In this document: positions 1 through 5,997 of the stretch, in pieces
How positions within the stretch are numbered: position 1 is the first letter of the stretch
Layout: the number at the start of each line of letters is the position of its first letter
From: an uncultured Bacillota bacterium
Lineage (GTDB): Bacteria; Bacillota; Clostridia; Tissierellales; Tissierellaceae
Reading direction: 5' to 3'
DNA length: 6,546 bases
NCBI GenBank assembly: GCA_937951995.1
Contig: CALGAG010000022.1
Location: 1 to 6,546, forward strand
The notes under the pieces: generated by a model
Seen by the model: only the letters and a program-made list of their open reading frames with translations
Databases searched by the model: none
What the model was told of the DNA's origin: nothing
Translations under genes and position numbers: made by a program

Positions 1-1
1 G

Positions 2-874
2 GACTTTAGTGGCTTTGCAGATAAGTTCATTCTCATAGACAAGGCCTTCTACAATGAAAGGTCAATTGATCACTTCATTGGGGAGGTAACTGAGAAGGTT
101 GATATAAAGGGGATTCTACTTGTAGCTGAAAAGGATGAGAGAATGGACGGATTCATTACGGATGATAGGGATGAACTCTCGGTTATACTTGTTTCAAGGG
201 ATATTGCCGGAATCCTTGAATCAAATCCTGATTCCAGAATTTCAATATATAGTTCAGTGAAGCCTCTTGAGCCAAAGGGAAGAAATGTTGTGGGGATCCT
301 AAGGGGAGAAGATAGAAATATTGGTGATGAAGCCATAGTTGTGGGCATGAACTACAACTATACAAGGGATGATGGAAGCAGCCTGCTCCAGTTCAATCTG
401 GAGCTTATGGAGAGACTTTGTGAACAGGGAGGCAACAAACGATCCATAATCTTCATGTTCCTGGATGGGACAATTGATGAGAAGCGGCACGGAATCAATT
501 ACATGGTTAAGGACTTTCCTTACAGTCCCAACAAGGTTGAAGTCTATCTGGACCTTACCGGACTTGTAGAGACGGGGTTTGACAGGGTACATTTCAGCTC
601 GGCCCAGGCTCCTGTCACAAGGCAGTTTGCATGGAGCATGGGGCACCACCTCCAAAAGGAACTCGAGAGCAAAGGGCTGGAGTTGACCCAGTTGCAGACA
701 AGGTCTGTGGACAATGAATACTATTTCACCGGGAGTCAGGCAGACAATGCAATGTTCTGGGAAAGGGGAATCCCCACAATCCACCTTTTGACAGGTGAAA
801 CGGGGAAAAGGACCCGAAATATCCAAGAGGTGGGAAGCATACTACTTGAGGTGATCAACAGAAACAACTATTGA
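2..874 (+). CDS. PA-domain + M28 peptidase-like protein, probably catalytically inactive (5' partial)
   Basis: The reading frame is open from the left edge, so the true start lies outside; 290 residues are visible. Residues 1-86 resemble a protease-associated (PA) domain (FILIDKAF, then GILLVAEK, then LSVILVSRDI). Residues 93-288 follow the M28 aminopeptidase fold: NVVGILRGEDRNIGDEAIVVG, a helix after DDGSS, RSIIFMFLDG, VEVYLDLTG, and a terminal FWERGIPTIHLL segment. Family members normally carry an AHYD-type histidine, a GEE pair and a late histidine for two zinc ions. Here these places read GMNYNY (115-120), DGTIDE (155-160) and GKRTRN (268-273). Only the DD near residue 123 and D184 look conserved. 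I infer a non-catalytic M28-like protein. It overlaps the next gene by a TGATG junction, so it probably works with the peptide ABC transporter. The missing N-terminus could be a signal peptide, a membrane anchor or even a permease domain. The ATG at nt 143 is only an internal methionine. Confidence 0.8.
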   Translation, partial: DFSGFADKFILIDKAFYNERSIDHFIGEVTEKVDIKGILLVAEKDERMDGFITDDRDELSVILVSRDIAGILESNPDSRISIYSSVKPLEPKGRNVVGILRGEDRNIGDEAIVVGMNYNYTRDDGSSLLQFNLELMERLCEQGGNKRSIIFMFLDGTIDEKRHGINYMVKDFPYSPNKVEVYLDLTGLVETGFDRVHFSSAQAPVTRQFAWSMGHHLQKELESKGLELTQLQTRSVDNEYYFTGSQADNAMFWERGIPTIHLLTGETGKRTRNIQEVGSILLEVINRNNY

Positions 875-1878
875 TGGATGGAGAGGGTAAAGTGGAAATA
901 TCAGGGGCTGAAAATATGGAAGACAAATTATTGGATGTAAGGGATTTAAAGGTATCCTTCTACAGCGACAAGGGCAGTGTTCAGGTTGTAAGGGGCTTTG
1001 ACATCAGCATGAAAAAGGGAGAGATAGTGGGGATTCTGGGAGAATCTGGAAGTGGAAAGACGGTTTCCTCAAGCTCGATAATAAAATTGTTGGATGAATC
1101 CCTGGGAAGTATTGACTCAGGAGAGGCAATATTCAAGGGGAGAGACCTTCTTAAGTTGTCCGAAAAGGACCTTAAGAGGATTAGGGGAGATGAGATCTCA
1201 TATATATTCCAGAACTCATCAGCGGCCCTAAGCCCCTATAAAAGAATTGGAAAACAGCTTGGGGAGGTCCTAAAGACCCATGGAAGGGTGGTTTCAAAGG
1301 AGCATATCCTTAAGACCCTGGAAGAGGTTGGCCTGGAAGATGGAGAGAGGATCTATCATATGTACCCCTTCCAGTTAAGTGGTGGTCAGAATCAGAGGAT
1401 TATGATCGCCCAGTGCATACTTTGTGATCCTGAGCTTCTTATTGCAGATGAGCCTACAAGCTCAATAGATGCCTCCCTTCAGAAAACAATTTTGGAACTC
1501 TTAAAGGACATAAGCATGAGAAACAAGATGTCAGTCATTATCATTACCCACGACTTTGGGGTTGCCAGGTATCTTTGTGACAGGCTGATGGTTATGTATG
1601 GGGGACTGGTATTGGAGGAGGGTACCATAGAGGAGATGCTGAATTCTCCACTTCACCCCTACACACAGGAGCTTATTAGGTGTGCCCGCTCATTGGCAGA
1701 GGATGATGAAACCATGTATACAATAGAGGGTGCCCCTCCAACTCCATATCAGTTCAGGGATGAGTGTCCTTTTTACAGCAGGTGCAGCTTAAGGGAGGGT
1801 GCCTGCAGAGAGGGAATTCCTCAAAAAATAGATTTGGATGGAAGAAGAGTGCGGTGCATAAGATATGAGAAGAGGTGA
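874..1878 (+). CDS. Oligopeptide/dipeptide ABC transporter ATP-binding protein, OppD/DppD type
   Basis: One of two cytoplasmic ATPases that power a peptide-class ABC importer. Counting from the ATG at 874: Walker A GESGSGKT at 56-63, Q-loop glutamine 113 in YIFQNSS, signature LSGGQNQR at 168-175, Walker B with LLIADEP ending around 194, and switch histidine 226. The C-terminal oligopeptide/dipeptide extension begins at HPYTQELIR and includes EGAPPTP. It carries cysteines 298, 304, 311 and 328, matching the cysteine set that binds a [4Fe-4S] cluster in DppD/OppD proteins. About 334 residues is normal for the family. Start choice is uncertain. A TTG at 871 or ATG at 874 overlaps the upstream stop (translational coupling), but the in-frame ATG at 916 gives MEDKLLDVRDLKVSF, which is the usual family N-terminus, and has AGGGG 8 bases upstream. 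The permeases it would partner are not in the window. The substrate cannot be read from this subunit. Confidence 0.95.
   Translation: MDGEGKVEISGAENMEDKLLDVRDLKVSFYSDKGSVQVVRGFDISMKKGEIVGILGESGSGKTVSSSSIIKLLDESLGSIDSGEAIFKGRDLLKLSEKDLKRIRGDEISYIFQNSSAALSPYKRIGKQLGEVLKTHGRVVSKEHILKTLEEVGLEDGERIYHMYPFQLSGGQNQRIMIAQCILCDPELLIADEPTSSIDASLQKTILELLKDISMRNKMSVIIITHDFGVARYLCDRLMVMYGGLVLEEGTIEEMLNSPLHPYTQELIRCARSLAEDDETMYTIEGAPPTPYQFRDECPFYSRCSLREGACREGIPQKIDLDGRRVRCIRYEKR
903..907 (+). promoter_or_regulatory. Candidate ribosome binding site for internal ATG at 916
   Basis: AGGGG lies 8 bases before the in-frame ATG at 916 of the OppD-type gene. The protein starting there has the N-terminus typical of DppD/OppD proteins, so this site supports 916 over 871/874 as the real start. 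Pairing to the 16S tail is moderate and includes a G-U pair, so the choice is not settled. Confidence 0.4.
1871..1878 (+). promoter_or_regulatory. Ribosome binding site deciding the TTG start at 1885
   Basis: AGAGGTGA overlaps the stop codon of the OppD-type gene. AGAGG ends 9 bases before the TTG at 1885, which is good spacing, and 15 bases before the alternative GTG at 1891, which is poor. There is no suitably placed ATG, so a TTG start is the best reading. Confidence 0.6.
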
Positions 1879-1884
1879 CAGGCC

Positions 1885-2661
1885 TTGAGGGTGATTCTAA
1901 AAGTTGAGAAGCTTTCAAAGCATTACATAATAAAAAGTGGTGCATTCTCCAAAAGGCAGGTAATCAGGGCTGTTCAAGAGGTTTCCTTTCAGCTTGTTGA
2001 AAACCAATCCCTGGGACTGATAGGTGAAAGTGGGTCAGGGAAGAGTACAGTTGCAAATCTTGTTCTGAGATTGATAAAGCCCAGCGGTGGTAGGATTGAG
2101 CTGTTTGGAGAAGATATAACCTTAATGAAGGAAGAGGAGATGCGGAGGTACAGGAAGGATATCCAAATCATATTCCAATACACAAACGATGTCCTTGATC
2201 CACAAATGACAGTTGACGAGCTACTGAAAGAACCACTGAAGATACATGGAATCGTTAAGGATGGCGAACTGGACCAAGAGGTTGATAGACTTCTTGAGCA
2301 GGTTGGACTGTCACCCTCTGAAAGATGGAAGCTACCAGGCCAGCTTAGTGGAGGACAGAATCAGAGAATAATAATAGCCAGGGCAATTGCCACAAGGGCG
2401 AGGCTTATCGTATGTGACGAGCCCGTATCAGCACTGGATGTGTCGGTGCAGGGGCAGATACTTAACCTGTTGATAAGTCTCAAGGAGGAGTTGAACCTGT
2501 CATATCTCTTCATTTCCCATGATATAAAGGTCATCAGGCATATGTGTGACCGGATTGCCGTAATGAAAAATGGAGAAATAGTTGAAATGGGAGATGTTGA
2601 GGATGTACTTGACAACCCCCAACACGAATACACTAGAAAATTGATAGAAGCCATGCTTTGA
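1885..2661 (+). CDS. Oligopeptide/dipeptide ABC transporter ATP-binding protein, OppF/DppF type (short form)
   Basis: Second nucleotide-binding subunit of the peptide-class importer, expected to pair with the ATPase encoded 6 bp upstream. Counting from TTG 1885: Walker A GESGSGKS at 47-54, Q-loop glutamine 98 in IIFQYTNDVLDP, signature LSGGQNQR at 154-161, Walker B LIVCDEP around 174-180, D-loop SALD and switch histidine 212. The N-terminus ILKVEKLSKHYIIK is typical of OppF. At 258 residues it is shorter than most OppF/DppF proteins (commonly about 320). It stops just after HEYTRKLIEAML, so the C-terminal oligopeptide extension is absent. This looks natural rather than a truncation, because the stop is followed by a normal short gap and a ribosome site for the next gene; NikE-type and other short subunits have a similar size. 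The Q-loop context differs from the family's usual FQDP. No change is seen in catalytic residues. Confidence 0.94.
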   Translation: MRVILKVEKLSKHYIIKSGAFSKRQVIRAVQEVSFQLVENQSLGLIGESGSGKSTVANLVLRLIKPSGGRIELFGEDITLMKEEEMRRYRKDIQIIFQYTNDVLDPQMTVDELLKEPLKIHGIVKDGELDQEVDRLLEQVGLSPSERWKLPGQLSGGQNQRIIIARAIATRARLIVCDEPVSALDVSVQGQILNLLISLKEELNLSYLFISHDIKVIRHMCDRIAVMKNGEIVEMGDVEDVLDNPQHEYTRKLIEAML

Positions 2662-2675
2662 TATACAATATAACC

Positions 2676-2681
2676 AGGGGG
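2676..2681 (+). promoter_or_regulatory. Ribosome binding site of first GNAT gene
   Basis: AGGGGG lies 10 bases before the ATG at 2692, in the 30-base gap after the OppF-type gene. The gap contains no hairpin or recognisable promoter, which supports read-through from the transporter genes. Confidence 0.5.
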
Positions 2682-2691
2682 TTAAGCAATT

Positions 2692-3591
2692 ATGTCAGAA
2701 TTAAAATACAAAGAGAAAAATTTGATGAACAAGGAATTGTATGAGGCCGTATCAGAACTGGAAGAGATTTGCAGGAAGCATGATGATGTAAGGCTGAAGC
2801 TTGAGCTTGACTACAAGCTTGCAAAGGCAGGGACCCTTGAGGATAGGTCTGAAGGAAAGCTTGATGAGTTCACTTGTTGGGATGGTGATAGACTTATTGG
2901 CTACCTGGGTATTGACGACTTTGGAGGAGGGCCAATAGAGGTGAATGGCATGGTCCATCCAGACTACAGGAGAAGGGGGATATTCAGGGACCTCCTTTCC
3001 CGCGTGAAAATGGAGTGGGAAATAAGAAATTCCAATGAAATGCTACTCCTGACCGATAGAAAATCAGTAGCGGGTAAAAGCTTCATCCAAAACACAGGAG
3101 CGGTTTATGATCACACAGAGTATGAAATGATTCTTTCTGACAGCCTGTTTGAAAGAGCGAAAAAGTCTACAATGGGCCTGGTCCTAAGGGAAGCGACCAA
3201 TGATGATTCAAGGGAGATAGCCAGACAGAACGCCATATATTTCAACGAGGACCTTGCCGATCAGGAGCTTTTGGACATCGAACTTGAAAAAAAGAGAGGA
3301 TTTAGTGTATATATGGCCCTACTTCAGGGTAATATTGTAGGAAAGGCACATCTCCATCTTGTCAATGGCGAGGGAGGCATCTTTGGACTTGGTATACTTC
3401 CGGAGTACAGGGGAACAGGACTTGGAAGGGAGTTGTTGCTAAGGTCTGTTGAAAAGCTCAAAGAGCTTGGGGCAACCTACATATTCCTGCAAGTGGATGC
3501 TGAAAATGATACGGCACTTGGATTGTACCGGTCCTGTGGATTTGAAGAAAGTCATTCGATGGAGTACCATAAAATGAACAAGGAAAGGTAG
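2692..3591 (+). CDS. GNAT-family N-acetyltransferase, tandem two-domain
   Basis: Predicted acetyl-CoA-dependent N-acetyltransferase of 299 residues with two GNAT domains in tandem. The N-terminal domain (about 10-150) has the acetyl-CoA motif in MVHPDYRRRGIFRDLL (RRRGIF at 93-98), followed by a TDRKSVAGKSFIQNTGA segment in the place of the usual N...A..Y...GF. The C-terminal domain (about 163-297) is a fuller match: LGILPEYRGTGLGRELL (RGTGLG at 240-245), then VDAENDTALGLYRSCGFEE (269-287). Both domains seem able to bind acetyl-CoA by motif. The layout resembles tandem-GNAT enzymes such as MshD, but nothing here indicates that substrate. There is no signal peptide, so it is cytosolic. It follows the OppF-type ATPase by 30 bp and precedes a second GNAT by 9 bp, so co-transcription is likely. 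The acceptor could be the imported compound, a peptide or an antibiotic; the sequence does not tell. Confidence 0.9.
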   Translation: MSELKYKEKNLMNKELYEAVSELEEICRKHDDVRLKLELDYKLAKAGTLEDRSEGKLDEFTCWDGDRLIGYLGIDDFGGGPIEVNGMVHPDYRRRGIFRDLLSRVKMEWEIRNSNEMLLLTDRKSVAGKSFIQNTGAVYDHTEYEMILSDSLFERAKKSTMGLVLREATNDDSREIARQNAIYFNEDLADQELLDIELEKKRGFSVYMALLQGNIVGKAHLHLVNGEGGIFGLGILPEYRGTGLGRELLLRSVEKLKELGATYIFLQVDAENDTALGLYRSCGFEESHSMEYHKMNKER

Positions 3592-3600
3592 GGTGGATTG

Positions 3601-4506
3601 ATGGAATTAGAAGGCAGAATAGTAGAGCTTAACAATGAAAATTTAAAGGATTTCACAGATTTTTGCAGAAAGCACAGGGACCAGGTGGATGATTCGAATC
3701 TTTATGAGGAGGACCTGGACAGCTTCCAGTACAGCCCTGAAAATCCTACATTCCTTTACATGGAGGGAAAACAGGTTGTGGCAGCTGCATCCCTGATAAT
3801 CGATGAATACAATAGGAGAGGTAACAGGGCAAGGTTCAGGATACTTTATTCCGAGAAGAACAATCGGGCTGTCTATGACACCATCTTCCACAGAATACTT
3901 ATTCATGCAATTGATCTGGAGAAGGTATACATTTTTGTCCCATCATCTAATATTGAGCTGATGGGCCGTATGGAGGACCTGGGCTTCAAGGCTGAAAGAT
4001 TTGTATATTTAATGGTAAGGGATGATGCTCCTGTACCTGAGGATAAGATTCCTGAAGGATATGAAATAGGACCTGTAGAATTGGAAGAGGATTATGCAGG
4101 CTGGTGTAAGGTAAGAAATGAGGCGTTTGCATTTGTAACAGGAAATGAGATTCCAATATGCACTGAAATGATCATGACCTATTCCGACAAGGAAGACTAT
4201 CTTCCTGGGGGCATGATGCTCTTGAGGCATGAAGGAAAGCCAGTTGGTACAGTAAGGTGCATCAAGGATGAATATGAAGGAAAAGAGGTTGTGAACATAG
4301 GTTCACTGTCTGTTTTGCCAGAATACCAACACAAGGGACTAGGAAGCATGCTGCTTAGGGAAGCCATGAGGTTTGCCCATGAAGCTGGCTTTGAAAGGAC
4401 CATACTGTCCGTAAATGAGAACAACAAGGGAGCAAGAAGCATTTATGACAGAGGGGGATTTATGGAGGTAGAGGGAGTAGTGAGCTACGAATACTATATA
4501 GTATAA
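3601..4506 (+). CDS. GNAT-family N-acetyltransferase, two-domain with degenerate N-terminal half
   Basis: Predicted acetyl-CoA-dependent N-acetyltransferase of 301 residues. The C-terminal domain (about 150-297) carries the acetyl-CoA motif in LSVLPEYQHKGLGSMLL (QHKGLG at 243-248) and the NENNKGARSIYDRGGF segment (272-287). The N-terminal half (about 5-142) keeps the rough GNAT outline, with strands around FLYMEGKQVVAAASL and ending LMGRMEDLGFKAERFVYLMV, but I find no R/Q-x-x-G-x-G/A motif where expected, in FRILYSEKNNRAVYDTIF. That half may be structural or substrate-binding only. ATG 3601 is chosen; a TTG directly before it (3598) would add one residue. GGGTGG at 3591-3596 and AAAGG at 3584-3588 are possible ribosome sites, and the former overlaps the upstream stop. 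It is the last gene of the plus-strand operon. It is similar in layout to its neighbour and may be an old duplication, though the sequences have diverged strongly. Confidence 0.9.
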   Translation: MELEGRIVELNNENLKDFTDFCRKHRDQVDDSNLYEEDLDSFQYSPENPTFLYMEGKQVVAAASLIIDEYNRRGNRARFRILYSEKNNRAVYDTIFHRILIHAIDLEKVYIFVPSSNIELMGRMEDLGFKAERFVYLMVRDDAPVPEDKIPEGYEIGPVELEEDYAGWCKVRNEAFAFVTGNEIPICTEMIMTYSDKEDYLPGGMMLLRHEGKPVGTVRCIKDEYEGKEVVNIGSLSVLPEYQHKGLGSMLLREAMRFAHEAGFERTILSVNENNKGARSIYDRGGFMEVEGVVSYEYYIV

Positions 4507-4522
4507 ATATATAATAGAAATT

Positions 4523-4552
4523 GGACCCGTGTAAGTGAATTCACACGGGTCC
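4523..4552. terminator. Rho-independent terminator, possibly bidirectional
   Basis: A perfect 10-bp stem, GGACCCGTGT at 4523-4532 and ACACGGGTCC at 4543-4552, encloses a 10-base loop. On the plus strand it is followed by TTTAATTATT, and on the minus strand by AATTTCTATTATA, so both tails are AT-rich with only short T runs. It lies in the 67-bp space between two convergent genes (stops at 4506 and 4574) and probably ends both transcripts. The internal palindrome GTGAATTCAC (4535-4544) could form a competing smaller fold. Confidence 0.8.
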
Positions 4553-4573
4553 TTTAATTATTGGAAAGAACAA

Positions 4574-5857
4574 TTAGAAGGTGATCTTTTCCACACCTGA
4601 ATCTGTACGTTGTATCAATCTAGACAACAGAGTGCAGGCCTCAGCTCTTGTAAGCGCCTTCTGTGGTTCAAACCCAACATTAGTTCCTCTCATAAAGCCC
4701 TTTTCAACTGCAATGGCAACATGGCTTCTCAATCCCGGTGATATCTGGGACTGGTCTGAGAACTGGTTGAGAAGGGTCATATTGCTACTGGCATCTCCCA
4801 AATCCATGGCCTTTACTATTGCAACAGCAACATCCTCCCTTACAGCCACGTTGTTAGGCATAAATGTCATTGAACCAGTGGCATTGTTTCTGTATCCAGT
4901 GAGATATGTCTTTGCTGATTCCACCACTTCATAGGCCCAGTGCGACCTGTCTACATCAGCAAATGACGGAGTGGATGGCCTGGCTGTTTGCAAATCCAGG
5001 GTCATGACCATTATCTTGGCAAACTCAGCCCTGGATATTGTGTTGTTGGGTCTGAAGGTGCCATCTGGATATCCGGAGAGAACCCCCAGCTCCACCATTT
5101 CCATTACAGTATCATAGGCCCAATGACTGGATGGAAGGTCTGAAAAGCCTCTTCCAGGGCCTGGTGTTGGCGTTGGTGATGGACTTGCATTTTCCTGCCA
5201 CTTATAAATGTGGTTTTCGTAATAAAGGAAGCTACCAGCGTTGAAAACCACTCGGATTTGTTGATCAGCAGCACCAGTTGCCCCTCTTGCAAACTTGAAG
5301 GTGTGGTCAGCCTTCAAGGATCCCAAGGAATTGTAAGCATTGCTTCCGGCTCCTGAAGTAGATGCAAAAACATGGGTGGTGTAATCATTGCCGTCAGGAC
5401 CTTTGTACACCCCATACTTTAGTGTGGCTCCAACTGCACCGTATCCGATCTGCATTGAGGGACCTCCGTACCATCCTCCTTCAGAGCTGCTCTTTACATC
5501 CCTATTCATTGAGATTGTAACAGTTCCTTCAGATGGTATGGCTTGTGGTGGAGAATTCCAAGTGTAAGTTGCATGCATGTTTCTGTTGGTTGTGGAGTCT
5601 GAACTCGGATGTGGTCCACGCATGGAAAAGTAATCCAGCTTGCCGGTGCTTAAGTTGGCGTATGTATGGTCCGTTGTTGAAAGTCTTGTTGGCTGGGTGG
5701 TTCTCCAAGTACTTGCATTATTGGCATCATTGTACTCAACCCTATCCAGAACCCAGGCACCTCCCTGTGCTTCCACTTCAATGGGCTTGCTCGCAACTAT
5801 GGTTACCGCCAGCGCTAAACAAAGGAAAAAAATAAGTTTGTTACCAGATTTTATCAT
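4574..5857 (-). CDS. Secreted SLH-domain protein with unrecognised N-terminal domain
   Basis: Exported cell-surface protein of 427 residues. Residues 1-30 form a signal peptide: KSGNK, then the hydrophobic core LIFFLCLALAVTIVA, with a likely cleavage near VEA-Q at 30/31. The cysteine at 13 is not in a lipobox. Residues 31-222 form a Gly/Ser/Thr/Tyr-rich, probably beta-rich domain that I do not recognise; it contains no cysteine. A Pro/Ser/Thr linker (ASPSPTPTPGPG, 224-235) leads to three S-layer homology repeats at about 238-289, 299-352 and 366-416. Their TRAE-type motifs read SRAE (275), VRED (339) and TRAE (403). SLH triplets bind pyruvylated secondary cell-wall polymer, so the unknown domain should be displayed outside. 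The start is supported by GAGAGG seven bases upstream. It is convergent with the transporter/GNAT operon and downstream of the LuxR-type gene, but separated from it by a terminator-like hairpin. Confidence 0.92.
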   Translation of the reverse strand: MIKSGNKLIFFLCLALAVTIVASKPIEVEAQGGAWVLDRVEYNDANNASTWRTTQPTRLSTTDHTYANLSTGKLDYFSMRGPHPSSDSTTNRNMHATYTWNSPPQAIPSEGTVTISMNRDVKSSSEGGWYGGPSMQIGYGAVGATLKYGVYKGPDGNDYTTHVFASTSGAGSNAYNSLGSLKADHTFKFARGATGAADQQIRVVFNAGSFLYYENHIYKWQENASPSPTPTPGPGRGFSDLPSSHWAYDTVMEMVELGVLSGYPDGTFRPNNTISRAEFAKIMVMTLDLQTARPSTPSFADVDRSHWAYEVVESAKTYLTGYRNNATGSMTFMPNNVAVREDVAVAIVKAMDLGDASSNMTLLNQFSDQSQISPGLRSHVAIAVEKGFMRGTNVGFEPQKALTRAEACTLLSRLIQRTDSGVEKITF

Positions 5858-5864
5858 ATACCGA

Positions 5865-5870
5865 CCTCTC
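5865..5870 (-). promoter_or_regulatory. Ribosome binding site of SLH-protein gene
   Basis: On the minus strand GAGAGG (within AAAGAGAGGTCGG) lies seven bases before the ATG whose first base is 5857. It fixes the start together with the signal peptide that follows directly. No convincing -35/-10 pair could be picked in the 5871-5950 leader. A TTGTCA is present but lacks a matching -10 at normal spacing. Confidence 0.7.
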
Positions 5871-5940
5871 TTTCTTGGTTGCTTTACATTGCCTCACCAT
5901 GGCTGATGAATGCTGACAACTACATAACTCCATTCTATTT

Positions 5941-5979
5941 TAAAACCAAACAAAATACATCCCACTTAAAGTGGGATGT
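5941..5979 (-). terminator. Rho-independent terminator of the LuxR-type gene
   Basis: A near-perfect inverted repeat spans 5957-5979: ACATCCCAC on one arm, GTGGGATGT on the other, with a 5-base centre that can also pair further. It begins 18 bases past the stop codon of the LuxR-type gene. On the minus strand it is followed by ATTTTGTTTGGTTTT, a T-rich tail. It should stop transcription coming from the regulator, so the SLH gene probably has its own promoter in about 5871-5950. Because the palindrome is nearly loopless it could also serve as a protein-binding site. Confidence 0.7.
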
Positions 5980-5997
5980 TGGAATTGGAGGTCAATT

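Noticed and set aside
299..826. 175-residue open frame on the minus strand opposite the M28-like gene
   Set aside because: It lies fully antisense to a gene with clear family similarity, lacks a ribosome site and shows no recognisable motif; it reads as a shadow frame.
2361..2654. Minus-strand open frame of 97 residues opposite the OppF-type gene
   Set aside because: It is the complement of the conserved signature/Walker B region of the ATPase and has no independent coding evidence.
4581..4934. Plus-strand open frames of 117 residues here and of 88-100 residues at 5533-5906, opposite the SLH gene
   Set aside because: The minus-strand protein has a signal peptide, a ribosome site and SLH repeats; the plus-strand frames have none of these and overlap it completely.
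5815..5830. Cysteine in the signal peptide of the SLH protein as a lipoprotein site
   Set aside because: The residues before it are FFL, not a lipobox with G/A/S at -1, and the hydrophobic core continues after the cysteine.
5871..5950. Candidate sigma-70 promoter (TTGTCA, or TTGGTT with TATGTA) for the SLH gene
   Set aside because: No pair combines reasonable hexamers with 16-18 bp spacing, so I do not call a promoter, although one is expected here.
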